Part shown: one piece after another, positions 53,388 to 61,882 of the stretch
Layout: each line of letters begins with the position of its first letter
How positions within the stretch are numbered: the first letter of the stretch is position 1
Assembly: GCF_008011855.1 (NCBI RefSeq)
Contig: NZ_VOUX01000033.1
Coordinates: 806,001-870,000, forward strand
Direction: 5' to 3'
Origin: Serratia bockelmannii
GTDB taxonomy: Bacteria; Pseudomonadota; Gammaproteobacteria; Enterobacterales; Enterobacteriaceae
DNA: 64,000 nt
Made by a program: the position numbers and the translations under genes
Notes under the pieces: generated by a model
The model's database searches: none
Seen by the model: only the letters and a program-made list of their open reading frames with translations
What the model was told of the DNA's origin: nothing

Positions 53388-54467
53388 ATGTCGCCTCAAC
53401 GTATAACACTGCCCGCCGCTTCGGCCAGAACCCAAACCCTGGCCGAAGCCTGTATCCGCAAGATGACCTCCGTCAGTCAAAAAGCCGGCGCCTCGCGCCC
53501 TTCTTCCAGCGCCTGGGCGGCGCAAACGCTGGACGAACTTAACGCCAGCGGCGACATCTGGCTTATCGACGGCAGAAGGCGCACCGAGCCACCGAGTTCC
53601 CACTACGCCACCGCCTGGCCGCTCTGGTTTGGCCATCAATCAGAGCGTTATGAGAAGCCGCTGTTTTACTTCGTCAACACGCCCTCGGTGGACATGCTTC
53701 GCGGGCTTGAGCCGGAAACCAATCGTAAAGGGATTTTCATCAGCGATGCGGATACTGGCAGTGCCGATTTGCCCAAAGGCGTTCAGGCCTGGTTCCCGCT
53801 TCAGCTCACGGCCATGCCGGGCTGGTTGCCTTTCGATCCGGCCAATGCCCGAGAAACCGGCGCGATACTCCATCACGCCCTCCACGCGCTCTATCTGGAG
53901 GGAACGAGGAAGATGGTGTATCTCGCGACCAACGCAGACAATGGCCCCCTCTCTTCAGGGGAACCGTTTGTCGCAGAACAGGCGTTCAAGGGAATGTATC
54001 GTGTCGCCGCCGCGGCAGACTCGCCGTTGCAGGTTCGTCTGTGCGGCGCTGGCCGAGCGCTCGCCCGCGTTCAGCAGGCGGCCAAAGTGTTGAAAAACTG
54101 GGGGATTGCGTCTGAAATCTGGAGTTGCCCCAGCTACACGCGGTTGGCGCAGGACGCCGAACTCGCCGACATGCAGCGCCAGGACAGCGGCGGCGAATGC
54201 CATCTGAAAACGTGCCTGGGTACCGGGAATGCCCCCGTCGTCGCCGTTACCGACTACTCGCACCTGATTGCCAATCAGCTCAGGCGATTCATTCCCGCGC
54301 GCTTTGCCGCGGTGGGCTCAGATTCACGGGTGCGTGGCGAAATCCACTACCCGCAGGCGGAATGGATTGCGCTCTGCGCCCTTAAACTGCTGGCCGACGA
54401 GCAGAAAATCCCTTCGGCGCTGATCGCCGATGCGCTGCGCGTTCTGCACATCACGCCCGATGCCTGA
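53388..54467 (+). CDS. Stand-alone AceE C-terminal-domain protein
   Basis: This 359-aa protein matches only the last third of pyruvate dehydrogenase E1 (AceE). The similar parts are the GAILHHALHALYLEGTRKMVYLATNADNG region, which corresponds to AYELAVIVQSGMRRMFVEQEDIYYYITLLNEG of the paralogue in this window, then GIASEIWSCPSYTRL and VVAVTDYSHLIANQLRRFIPARFAAVGSD, and the IALCALKLLADEQKIPS end. It lacks the thiamine-diphosphate domain and the GTDGFGRSDTR loop, so it is unlikely to be a full enzyme. AAGGG lies 8 bases before the ATG. It ends right against the MarR gene on the other strand. It may be a regulator, a partner subunit or a decaying duplicate; the reading frame is intact. Confidence 0.75.
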   Translation: MSPQRITLPAASARTQTLAEACIRKMTSVSQKAGASRPSSSAWAAQTLDELNASGDIWLIDGRRRTEPPSSHYATAWPLWFGHQSERYEKPLFYFVNTPSVDMLRGLEPETNRKGIFISDADTGSADLPKGVQAWFPLQLTAMPGWLPFDPANARETGAILHHALHALYLEGTRKMVYLATNADNGPLSSGEPFVAEQAFKGMYRVAAAADSPLQVRLCGAGRALARVQQAAKVLKNWGIASEIWSCPSYTRLAQDAELADMQRQDSGGECHLKTCLGTGNAPVVAVTDYSHLIANQLRRFIPARFAAVGSDSRVRGEIHYPQAEWIALCALKLLADEQKIPSALIADALRVLHITPDA

Positions 54468-54905
54468 TCACTCTCTGGCCAGCTGCATCGCATTGTTCAA
54501 CGCGTCGGAGAAGCGTGCGACCTCTTCTTCGCTGAACTGGTTGAGAAAGTGGGTGTTGACCACCGAACGGTAGATCTCCCACATCTTTTTCCGCAGGGCC
54601 TTGCCTTCCTCGGTGATAGTCGCGAAGGAGGCCCGGCGATCGTCATCCGATCGAAAACGCGTGACCAGCCGCTCTTTTTCCAAGCGATCCATCAGGCGGG
54701 TCAGGTTGTAACGCTCAATCACCAACACGTCCGCCAGCTCATGCATGCGGCGTGTGCCGTTTTCCCCGCTTTCCAATCCCCATAACACGTCATACCAGGC
54801 GTAAACCGGCAGCCCCGCTTCCGACAACTTCGCCTCTATCTTTCTGATCATCGCCCGATGCGCGCGCACAAAGGAGAACCACAGGTCGGGTTGTTTATCT
54901 GTCAT
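54468..54905 (-). CDS. MarR-family transcriptional regulator
   Basis: This 145-aa protein has the MarR winged-helix layout: helices around WYDVLWGLESGENGTRRMHELADVLVIERYNLTRLMDRLEKERLVTR and the wing RFRSDDDRRASFATITEEGKALR. The recognition helix is near residues 63-76. The start MTDKQPDLW at 54905 is preferred; longer readings would run through the operator repeats. It is divergent from the aceE paralogue and convergent with the AceE-like fragment. Repeated TTGCAnTTGCAA motifs before all three genes are its likely binding sites, so it probably represses both aceE-related genes and itself. The ligand is unknown. Confidence 0.88.
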   Translation of the reverse strand: MTDKQPDLWFSFVRAHRAMIRKIEAKLSEAGLPVYAWYDVLWGLESGENGTRRMHELADVLVIERYNLTRLMDRLEKERLVTRFRSDDDRRASFATITEEGKALRKKMWEIYRSVVNTHFLNQFSEEEVARFSDALNNAMQLARE

Positions 54906-54932
54906 GTCATTTTTCTCGTCAAAACCGGTGAG

Positions 54933-55002
54933 TTGCAATTGCAATTGTAAAGGGATAGAGTGGCTTTCGCCATTGTTGCATTTGCAACTCTTGCACTTGC
55001 AA
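54933..55002. promoter_or_regulatory. Three TTGCAnTTGCAA sites between marR and the aceE paralogue
   Basis: Copies are TTGCAATTGCAA at 54933, TTGCATTTGCAA at 54976 and TTGCACTTGCAA at 54991. The last two are 15 bases apart. The stretch lies between the two divergent starts (54905 and 55060), where a MarR protein would be expected to bind. Confidence 0.7.
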
Positions 55003-55059
55003 TTCACTGAATCCCTGTATCGCTCAGCGCCTTATCAGGTAAGTACATTTGGAGCTTTT

Positions 55060-57735
55060 ATGAACCAACCTGCGGTAAAAGCAGATCTCGACCCACAAGA
55101 GACGGCTGAATGGCTTGAGGCATTTGAAGGTGTCACTGACATCGACGGCCGTGAACGCGCGCATTTTTTGTTGGAAAGAATGGCCGAAGCCGATCAGCGA
55201 AAACACGGTGATTTCTTCAGCATGGTCACCACGCCCTACGTGAATACGATCCCGGCCTATAAGCAACCGACGTATCCCGGCGATCTGGCCGCTGAAGCGC
55301 GCATCAATGCGTTTATTCGCTGGAACGCCATGGCGATGGTGCTGCGTGCCGGCAAACATTCCAACGTCGGCGGGCATATCGCCACCTACCAATCGGCCGC
55401 AGTGCTTTACGATGTGGGGTTCACGCACTTCTTCCGTGGGCGCACCGATGATTTCGCCGGCGACATGGTGTATATCCAGGGCCATTCCTCCCCCGGCATT
55501 TATGGCCGCGCCTATCTCGAAGGCCGCATCGACGAGGAGCTGCTCGACAACTTTCGCCGCGAATCCGCGCGCCGCGGCCTCTCCTCCTACCCGCACCCGC
55601 GGCTGATGCCGGATTTCTGGCAATATCCCACCGTTTCGATGGGGCTGGGGCCGCTGACCGCCGCCTACCAGGCGCGCTACATGCGCTATCTGGAATACCG
55701 CGAGTTGAAACCGCACCAGGGGAGAAAGGTGTGGGCGTTTCTCGGCGACGGCGAGATGGATCAGCCGGAATCGCTGGCGGCGATTGCGCTGGGCGGGCGA
55801 GAAAAACTCGATAACCTGATCTTCGTCGTGAACTGCAACCTGCAACGGCTGGATGGCCCCGTGCGCGGCAACGGCAAGATTATTCAGGAGCTGGAAGGCA
55901 CCTTCAAAGCCGCCGGCTGGCAGGTGATCAAGGTGATCTGGGGCAGCGGCTGGGACAAACTGCTGCAAAAAGACCGCTCCGGGCTGCTGATGCAGCGCAT
56001 GATGGAGTGCGTCGACGGCGATTACCAAACCTTCAAGTCGCAAAGCGGCGCCTATGTGCGGGAGCACTTCTTCGGCAAGTATCCGGAATTGCTCGAGCTG
56101 GTCGCCGACCTGAGCGACGATGAGATCTGGGCGCTGCACCGCGGCGGCCACGATCCGCAAAAGGTGTACGCCGCCTACCATCAGGCGGTGCATACCCCGG
56201 GCAGGCCGACGGTGGTGCTGGCCAAAACCGTCAAAGGGTTTGGCATGGGGGAAGCCGGTGAAGGGCAGAACATCAACCACCAGCTGAAAAAAATGAGCCA
56301 GGATGCGGTGAAAGCCTTCCGCGACCGTTTAGGGCTGACCATCTCCGACGCCCAACTGGCAGAGATCCCTTACCTGAAGCCCGAACCCGACAGCGCGGCG
56401 GCGAAGTACATCACCGCGACGCGCACCGCGCTGGGCGGCTACATCCCTGCCCGCTTCGGCCAATCCGCTCCGCTGGCGATACCGGAACTATCGCGCTTCG
56501 ACGGCCTCCTGAAGGGCAGCGGCGAACGCAACATGTCGACCACCATGGCTTTCGTTAATATCCTCGGCACGCTGCTCAAAGACGTCAACATCGGCAAACT
56601 GATCGTGCCCATCGTGCCGGACGAGTCGCGCACGTTCGGCATGGAAGGCCTGTTCCGCCAGATTGGCATCCATTCCTGGCTCGGCCAGCTGTATACCCCG
56701 CAAGACGCCGGGCAGCTCAGCTACTATAAAGAGGCCAAAGACGGCCAGATTTTGCAGGAAGGCATCAACGAATCCGGTGCGATATCGACCTGGATCGCCG
56801 CCGGCACCGCCTACAGCAACCACGATGTCGCGACGATCCCGTTCTATATCTTCTACTCCATGTTCGGGCTGCAACGGGTGGGCGATCTCGCCTGGGCGGC
56901 GGCCGACGCACGCACCAAGGGTTTCCTGCTCGGCGCCACCTCCGGCAGAACCACCCTGATGGGCGAAGGCTTGCAGCATGACGACGGCCACAGCCACGTG
57001 CTGTCTTCGGTGATCCCCAGCTGCGTCTCCTACGATCCGACCTATGCCTATGAACTCGCGGTGATCGTCCAGAGCGGCATGCGCAGGATGTTCGTTGAAC
57101 AAGAGGATATTTACTACTACATCACCTTGCTCAACGAGGGCTACCCGCAGCCGCCGATGCCGGCGGGCGTGGAGGACGGGATTATCCAGGGCGCCTATTT
57201 GCTCAAACAGAGCGAAACGACAAACCAAGAGAGCCCGCGCGCTCAGCTGGTCGCCAGCGGTGCCATCATGCGCGAGGCGCTGGCGGCGGCGGAGCTGTTG
57301 GCGGCGGACTTTGGCGTCGCCAGCGATATCTGGAGCGCCACCAGCCTGAGCGAGCTGCGCCGCAACGGCATGGCGGCCGAACGCTGGAACCTGCTGCATC
57401 CGGAAGATCCGCCGAAAGTTCCTTATATTCAGAGCCTGCTGGCGGCGCATCCCGGCCCGGTGGTGGTGGTGACGGACTATATGAAGATCGTCGGCGATCA
57501 GATCAAACCGTTCTTGCCCGACCGCACCTTTATCGCCTTGGGCACCGACGGCTTTGGTCGCTCGGACACCCGCGAGGCGCTGCGTGAGTTCTTCGAGGTC
57601 AACCGCCATTTCATCGCGCTCGCCGCGTTGAAACTGCTAGCTGACGAAGGCCGTATCGCCCGCAGCGAGGTCAACCGCGCCATGGCGCTGTATGGCATCG
57701 CCCCCGATAAGCCGGATCCGGCGGCGGTGAAGTAA
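55060..57735 (+). CDS. Pyruvate dehydrogenase E1 component, AceE paralogue
   Basis: This 891-aa protein is full length for AceE (887 aa in E. coli), the thiamine-diphosphate enzyme that decarboxylates pyruvate and passes the acetyl group to E2. It shows the cofactor motif GDGEMDQPES...VVNCNLQRLDGP near residues 229-265, PDESRTFGMEGLFRQIG near 523, DDGHSHVLSSVIPSC and the terminal VVVVTDYMKIVGDQIKPFLPDRTFIALGTDGFGRSDTRE. The start has GGAG 5 bases upstream. No aceF or lpd follows, unlike the housekeeping pdhR-aceEF-lpd operon, so this is a second, separately regulated copy. A MarR gene and its likely operators lie upstream. Confidence 0.9.
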   Translation: MNQPAVKADLDPQETAEWLEAFEGVTDIDGRERAHFLLERMAEADQRKHGDFFSMVTTPYVNTIPAYKQPTYPGDLAAEARINAFIRWNAMAMVLRAGKHSNVGGHIATYQSAAVLYDVGFTHFFRGRTDDFAGDMVYIQGHSSPGIYGRAYLEGRIDEELLDNFRRESARRGLSSYPHPRLMPDFWQYPTVSMGLGPLTAAYQARYMRYLEYRELKPHQGRKVWAFLGDGEMDQPESLAAIALGGREKLDNLIFVVNCNLQRLDGPVRGNGKIIQELEGTFKAAGWQVIKVIWGSGWDKLLQKDRSGLLMQRMMECVDGDYQTFKSQSGAYVREHFFGKYPELLELVADLSDDEIWALHRGGHDPQKVYAAYHQAVHTPGRPTVVLAKTVKGFGMGEAGEGQNINHQLKKMSQDAVKAFRDRLGLTISDAQLAEIPYLKPEPDSAAAKYITATRTALGGYIPARFGQSAPLAIPELSRFDGLLKGSGERNMSTTMAFVNILGTLLKDVNIGKLIVPIVPDESRTFGMEGLFRQIGIHSWLGQLYTPQDAGQLSYYKEAKDGQILQEGINESGAISTWIAAGTAYSNHDVATIPFYIFYSMFGLQRVGDLAWAAADARTKGFLLGATSGRTTLMGEGLQHDDGHSHVLSSVIPSCVSYDPTYAYELAVIVQSGMRRMFVEQEDIYYYITLLNEGYPQPPMPAGVEDGIIQGAYLLKQSETTNQESPRAQLVASGAIMREALAAAELLAADFGVASDIWSATSLSELRRNGMAAERWNLLHPEDPPKVPYIQSLLAAHPGPVVVVTDYMKIVGDQIKPFLPDRTFIALGTDGFGRSDTREALREFFEVNRHFIALAALKLLADEGRIARSEVNRAMALYGIAPDKPDPAAVK

Positions 57736-57750
57736 CACTCAGCCTACCCA

Positions 57751-57779
57751 CGCCGCCGGTTGTCACCCGCGGCGTTTTT
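57751..57779 (+). terminator. Terminator after the aceE paralogue
   Basis: Stem CGCCGC / GCGGCG with a 12-base loop is followed by TTTTTC. It overlaps the last codons of the convergent umuC. Confidence 0.75.
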
Positions 57780-59079
57780 CTTCCTTCGATTCGGCGGAGC
57801 ACGGCGCCCGCTCCCCCAGCCGCACCACCGGAATGTCCGCCAGCCGGGTGGTGTAGGCCGGCGACAGCATGTCGCGCTTCATTTGCCACGGCTTGACGAT
57901 CCCCTGCCCGGCGAACCACACGCGCCCGCGCCCTTCCTGATTCAGGCGATCGAGGGTCGCCATCAGCCGCTCGCTGTTGCGGCGCGGCGGGCAGTCGTCG
58001 AACAGATCGATCTGCGCCATGGCGGCGGCGCTGAAATCTCCCAGCACCACGCCGCCCTTCAGGTAACGTCGCCCCTCCTGCCAGATGCTTTCCAGCGCAC
58101 GTACCGCCATGGCGATGATGTCGCGGCTGTCATTGCTCGGGGTTTGCAGCCGGGCGGTGCCCATATTGCTGTAATACCCTTCGCCCGCCGAATGCGGGCT
58201 GGTTTTGATAAATACCGACACGTTGCGGCAATAGCGCTTTTCCTGCCGCAGCTTTTCGGCGGCGCGTTCGGCGTAGCTGCAGATCGCCTCGCGCATGTGT
58301 GGGTAGTGCGTCAGCCGCTGGCCGAACGAGCGGGAACAGATGATCTGCTCTTTGGCGGCCGCCTCATCTTCCCACTGCAGGCACGATTCGCCGCGCAGCT
58401 CGCGTATCGTGCGCTCCAGCACCACGCTGAAGGTTTTACGCGCCAGCCGGGTATCGCAGTCCGCCAGCTGTAGCGCGGTGTGAATACCCATCGCCTGCAG
58501 TTGGCGAGTCAGGCGGCGCCCCACGCCCCACACCTCTTCCACCGGGAGCAACGCCAGCAGTTTGCGCTGGCGCGCCGGATCGGATAAATCCACCACGCCG
58601 CCGGTGCCGCGCCATTTCTTGGCGGCGAAGTTGGCCAGCTTGGCCAGCGTTTTGCTCGGCGCAATGCCGACCCCGACCGTCAAATGCAGCTCGCGCCGGA
58701 TGCGATCGCGCACCCGCTGGCCGAATGGCTCCAGCGCCTCGCAGTGCGCCACGCCGTCCAGCCGCAGAAAGGCTTCGTCCAGCGAATAAATCTCCACCGC
58801 CGGCGCCATCTCTTCCAGCGTGTCCATCACCCGGCGGGACATGTCGGCGTACAGCGCGTAGTTGGAGGAGAACACCGCAACGTTGCGGCGGCGCATCTCC
58901 TCTTTGATTTTGAAATAAGGCGCCCCCATCGGCACGCCCAATGCCTTCGCCTCGGCGCTACGGGCAATCACGCAGCCATCGTTGTTGGACAGTACAATCA
59001 CCGGCCGCCCCCGCAGATCGGGCCGAAAGATGGTCTCGCAGGAAGCATAGAAACTGTTGACGTCTACCAGGGCGAACAT
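57763..59079 (-). CDS. umuC: Y-family DNA polymerase UmuC
   Basis: This 438-aa protein is the catalytic subunit of DNA polymerase V, which copies past DNA damage with low accuracy. The N-terminus FALVDVNSFYASCE holds the first metal-binding Asp; VIVLSNNDGCVIARS and IYSLDEAFLRLDG hold the other palm residues; TLAKLANFAAKKW and EVWGVGRRL mark the thumb. Length and the LADIPVVRLGE tail are normal for UmuC. AAGGGG lies 9 bases before the ATG. A LexA box sits 76 bases upstream, so SOS control is clear. The usual partner gene umuD is not next to it. Confidence 0.93.
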   Translation of the reverse strand: MFALVDVNSFYASCETIFRPDLRGRPVIVLSNNDGCVIARSAEAKALGVPMGAPYFKIKEEMRRRNVAVFSSNYALYADMSRRVMDTLEEMAPAVEIYSLDEAFLRLDGVAHCEALEPFGQRVRDRIRRELHLTVGVGIAPSKTLAKLANFAAKKWRGTGGVVDLSDPARQRKLLALLPVEEVWGVGRRLTRQLQAMGIHTALQLADCDTRLARKTFSVVLERTIRELRGESCLQWEDEAAAKEQIICSRSFGQRLTHYPHMREAICSYAERAAEKLRQEKRYCRNVSVFIKTSPHSAGEGYYSNMGTARLQTPSNDSRDIIAMAVRALESIWQEGRRYLKGGVVLGDFSAAAMAQIDLFDDCPPRRNSERLMATLDRLNQEGRGRVWFAGQGIVKPWQMKRDMLSPAYTTRLADIPVVRLGERAPCSAESKEEKRRG

Positions 59080-59081
59080 GG

Positions 59082-59141
59082 CTACTGCCCCTTCATCGCC
59101 AGAGGCCAGACTGGCGTTATCGTCAGTGGGTTGTTATTCAT
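59082..59141 (-). CDS. 19-codon ORF where umuD is expected
   Basis: A tiny reading frame (MNNNPLTITPVWPLAMKGQ) starts 13 bases after the LexA box and stops 2 bases before umuC. It could be a leader peptide or the last trace of a deleted umuD. It is too short to assign. Confidence 0.25.
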   Translation of the reverse strand: MNNNPLTITPVWPLAMKGQ

Positions 59142-59154
59142 AACGGCACCAGAT

Positions 59155-59174
59155 TACTGTTCATGCATACAGTA
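59155..59174 (-). promoter_or_regulatory. LexA (SOS) box of umuC
   Basis: TACTGTTCATGCATACAGTA is a perfect SOS operator (TACTGT-N8-ACAGTA core), placed 76-95 bases before the umuC start and likely overlapping its promoter. Confidence 0.93.
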
Positions 59175-59246
59175 TTTGTATTTTTCTGGCGACGATCAAG
59201 TAGAAACCACCTCATCGCTGCTATCCGTTTGATGCACTTTGGCTTT

Positions 59247-59277
59247 TAACTCAGCCCTCCGTTTACCTGGAGCCGAG
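59247..59277. terminator. Imperfect hairpin after the tonB-like gene
   Basis: AACTCAGCCCTCC and GGAGCCGAGTT pair imperfectly around GTTTACCT just after the tonB-like stop. The T run (TTTTTC) is on the + strand side, so its role for the - strand gene is unsure. Confidence 0.35.
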
Positions 59278-59284
59278 TTTTTCA

Positions 59285-60103
59285 TTAACGGCGAACTTCA
59301 CGCAGATCGAAACGAATCGGAATGGTCACGCTGAATTCCGCCTGCCCCGCTGCGATCTCGTTGCCGGGTGCGGGCAGTGGAGAAGCGCGCTGCGGTAACT
59401 GAAGCGCCTCCCGATCGAGCGAAGCAACGCCGCTCGATCGCAATAGCTTCACGCCCAGCACGTTTCCCTGTCGATCCAACGTCACGGCAACCTGAACAAT
59501 ACCCTGGCGCTGCTGGCGTACCGCCAGGGCGGGATAGCGTTTGAAACGGCTCAAATGCGCCAACAGCAGGCCGCTCCAGACCGAGGCATCCTGACTCGGC
59601 TGCGACGCCACGCTGGTTTGCGGCGCGGCAACACGCTTTCCATCCAGAGACGGCGGCGCGCTGGTACTTGATGCTCTTGAGTTTGCAGACGCCATTTTTT
59701 CCTGTTCTTCTTGCCTTGGGCGCGGCGGTTCCGTCTTCGGTTTGATGGGGTCGTTCCGTTGCCCTTTGGCCTTGCTCTGCCGCTCCGTTGCACGCGGTGC
59801 ATGAATCAGCGGAGGCATCGCCGCCTCCGGTTCCCGATTGGCCTGCCGTTGCGCCACCGCCTGCACCTGGCGCACGCCGGTTGGCATCGGCTCCGTGTTG
59901 GGTGTCGATTCAGCCGGCTCGGCAACCATCATCAACACCATCGGTTGTGCCGCAGGCAGCAACGGTGGCATCAGGTGATAACCGAGCCCAAACCACAACG
60001 CACCATGCAGACCCAACGCCAACACATTGGCGGTAGCCCAGCGCCATCGCCCGCCTGTAGGGGGTAAAGAGAAATCGCCAGATAATACGTTGTGATTGAA
60101 CAT
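59285..60103 (-). CDS. TonB-family energy transducer
   Basis: This 272-aa protein has the TonB plan: a cytoplasmic start, one membrane helix (about residues 24-44, ANVLALGLHGALWFGLGY), a long Pro/Gln/Lys-rich periplasmic spacer (about 60-170) and a C-terminal TonB fold (RFKRYPALAVRQQRQGIVQVAVTLDRQGNVLGVKLLRSSG...LDREAL). It is not the housekeeping gene by context: it follows sigma and anti-sigma genes and lies near a receptor, so it probably serves that receptor. No good ribosome-binding site precedes the ATG at 60103. It lies 163 bases after the FecR-like gene. Confidence 0.85.
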   Translation of the reverse strand: MFNHNVLSGDFSLPPTGGRWRWATANVLALGLHGALWFGLGYHLMPPLLPAAQPMVLMMVAEPAESTPNTEPMPTGVRQVQAVAQRQANREPEAAMPPLIHAPRATERQSKAKGQRNDPIKPKTEPPRPRQEEQEKMASANSRASSTSAPPSLDGKRVAAPQTSVASQPSQDASVWSGLLLAHLSRFKRYPALAVRQQRQGIVQVAVTLDRQGNVLGVKLLRSSGVASLDREALQLPQRASPLPAPGNEIAAGQAEFSVTIPIRFDLREVRR

Positions 60104-60266
60104 AGGGAGCGGTACTCAGGTTAAGCGTAAAACAGACCAACGTACGCAGCGGTCAACGGCAGTCGGGGTATGTCAGAAAGGTCGTTTAGGCACGCGGCAC
60201 CGGGCAGGTAAAGAAAAAGAACAGGTCAATAGAAAAGGAAATGCCCTAATGGCAGAGTAAAAAACT

Positions 60267-61184
60267 TTAGGATACGGTGATGAAGTATTTTGACAGCATA
60301 TTTACCCTAACCGGCAACGCGCCGGGCAGTGCCGCGATGACGCGCTCGGGGTCAGCCAGCGGGAACGCACCGGAGAGCCTCAGGCCGGCGACCTCCGGCC
60401 GGCAGCGAATAACGCCCTGACGATAACGCCCCAGTTCCATCAGGAAGTCGTCCAGCCGCATGTTGTCGGCCAGCAGCATGCCTTGCCGCCAACCGGGCTC
60501 TTGCGTCACGCGATACGGTTCGCCAATGCCTTGCCGGCTTAATCTGCCGCCCTGACCGGCGTTGAGCACCGCGTTCCGATGCGCCGGTGAAAGGATCGTG
60601 ACCCGGCCAAGATAAACGGCGATATCACTGTAAGTTTCCCACAGGCGAATGCTGAAGCGAGCAGCCTGCACCATGAGCTCGCCCTGCGGCAATCTCACCG
60701 TCAACGCACCGCTTTCCGGCGGCAGATTCACCATCATTTCGCCTTCCAGCAATGTGGCCTGCTGACGGCTGACGTTGACCGCCGTTTGCGTGTTCAGCAT
60801 CAACTGCGCGCCATCCGCCAACGCGACGGTTTGCTGTTCCCCCACCGCCGTACGGTAATCCGCCAGCCAGGGGCGCCATGGCAGCGCGCCCGAACCGACA
60901 CCAACCGTCCCCACCACGCCGATGGCCGCCAGGCTTCTCAATAACCGGCGACGTTGCGGGTTCGGCAACTGCGACAGACTACGCTGCGCCGCCGCCCCGT
61001 TAAGCAGAGAAAAACGGGATGAAAACGCGGCGATATGCCGCCAGGCGCGTTCATTTTCCGGTTTCGCCTGATACCAACGTCGCCAGTTTTCCCTATCCGC
61101 GTCGCTTGCCTCTTCCGACATCAGCTGCGTTAACCACGCGGCGGCCTCTCGCGCGCTCTGCCGATCGATATCCGATTCCATCAT
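60267..61184 (-). CDS. FecR-family anti-sigma/sigma regulator
   Basis: This 305-aa protein is a FecR-type transmembrane regulator. It begins with the short cytoplasmic sigma-binding domain (AREAAAWLTQLMSEEASDADRENWRRWYQAKPENERAWRHI), has one membrane helix near residues 84-100 (LAAIGVVGTVGVGSGAL), and continues with the periplasmic FecR domain (VALADGAQLMLNTQTAVNV...LPQGELMVQAARFSI) and a C-terminal STN-like segment. It passes the signal from an occupied outer-membrane receptor to the sigma factor. Two ATGs at 61184 and 61181 are possible starts. The sigma gene ends 17 bases upstream. Confidence 0.9.
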   Translation of the reverse strand: MMESDIDRQSAREAAAWLTQLMSEEASDADRENWRRWYQAKPENERAWRHIAAFSSRFSLLNGAAAQRSLSQLPNPQRRRLLRSLAAIGVVGTVGVGSGALPWRPWLADYRTAVGEQQTVALADGAQLMLNTQTAVNVSRQQATLLEGEMMVNLPPESGALTVRLPQGELMVQAARFSIRLWETYSDIAVYLGRVTILSPAHRNAVLNAGQGGRLSRQGIGEPYRVTQEPGWRQGMLLADNMRLDDFLMELGRYRQGVIRCRPEVAGLRLSGAFPLADPERVIAALPGALPVRVNMLSKYFITVS

Positions 61185-61201
61185 GGGTTCCGCACCTGCC
61201 G

Positions 61202-61714
61202 TTACGCCGCCAATGCAAAGAAACAGTGCAAATTAGCGCGCTGCAGATATTGTTTCACCGAGCTGGTCGACACCCGTAAACGTTCAGCGATGTCGCAATA
61301 ACGCATGCCCTGCAGGTGCGCCAACAGGAAAGCCTCGCGGACGTGCGCCGGCAATCCGTCCAACGCCTGATCCAACTGTTCGAGCATTTCGAGGGTTTGT
61401 TGACGAACTTCCGGCGAGGGCGCCTCGATCGCCGGCAACTCGCTCAAGGCCTGCAGATAGCTCTCTTCGATTGTTTTACGCCGGTAATAATTCGCCACCA
61501 GCCGGCGCGCTACGGTCGCCAGGAAGGGGCGTGGTTGCCGAATGGCGAGCAACTGCGGGCTCAGTAAAATACTGATGAAAGTATCCTGCGCCAGGTCTTC
61601 GGCGTGATGCGCACACCCAACCTTCTGTCGCAGCCAATGGCATAGCCAACTGTGATGCTCAAGGTAAAGCTGTTGAGCAAACCCGTTGGCTGCCGCGGCC
61701 TCTTTCCTCGCCAT
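61202..61714 (-). CDS. ECF sigma factor, FecI type
   Basis: This 170-aa protein has sigma region 2 (LYLEHHSWLCHWLRQKVGCAHHAEDLAQDTFISIL, then PRPFLATVARRLVANYYRRK) and region 4 (LDGLPAHVREAFLLAHLQGMRYCDIAERLRVSTSSVKQYLQRA), the layout of iron-starvation ECF sigma factors. It should direct transcription of the adjacent receptor gene when the receptor is occupied. A Fur box 28 bases upstream shows that iron represses it. Translation start MARKEAAA at 61714 has only a weak GGTG site. The FecR-like gene follows 17 bases later. Confidence 0.92.
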   Translation of the reverse strand: MARKEAAAANGFAQQLYLEHHSWLCHWLRQKVGCAHHAEDLAQDTFISILLSPQLLAIRQPRPFLATVARRLVANYYRRKTIEESYLQALSELPAIEAPSPEVRQQTLEMLEQLDQALDGLPAHVREAFLLAHLQGMRYCDIAERLRVSTSSVKQYLQRANLHCFFALAA

Positions 61715-61741
61715 TCGGTGACACCAGTTGATAATGAGATT

Positions 61742-61760
61742 GAAAATGATAATTATTATT
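61742..61760 (-). promoter_or_regulatory. Fur box upstream of the ECF sigma gene
   Basis: GAAAATGATAATTATTATT matches the 19-base Fur consensus at 16 positions by eye. It lies in the A/T-rich leader just ahead of the sigma gene. Confidence 0.85.
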
Positions 61761-61845
61761 ATTTTAAAATTGTAACTTCTGTGTCAAGCGATTGCTGATG
61801 ATTTATAAACGGCGAAAAAGTAGGGAAATACGGGGGAGGAAACGT

Positions 61846-61868
61846 GAAAAGGGGCCTAAATGGCCCCC
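61846..61868 (-). terminator. Terminator after the receptor gene
   Basis: Stem GGGGCC / GGCCCC with loop ATTTA, read on the - strand, is followed by TTTTCAC. It lies 15 bases after the receptor stop and separates the receptor from the sigma unit. Confidence 0.75.
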
Positions 61869-61882
61869 TGCAGACAGGATCG

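Noticed and set aside
54906-55007. 34-residue extension of the MarR protein
   Set aside because: It also translates the repeat region (CKCKSCKCN, LQLQLQL), which is better read as operators.
54904-55059. 52-residue extension of the aceE paralogue
   Set aside because: It is Cys/Leu-rich and translates the operator repeats; the ATG at 55060 matches AceE and has GGAG.
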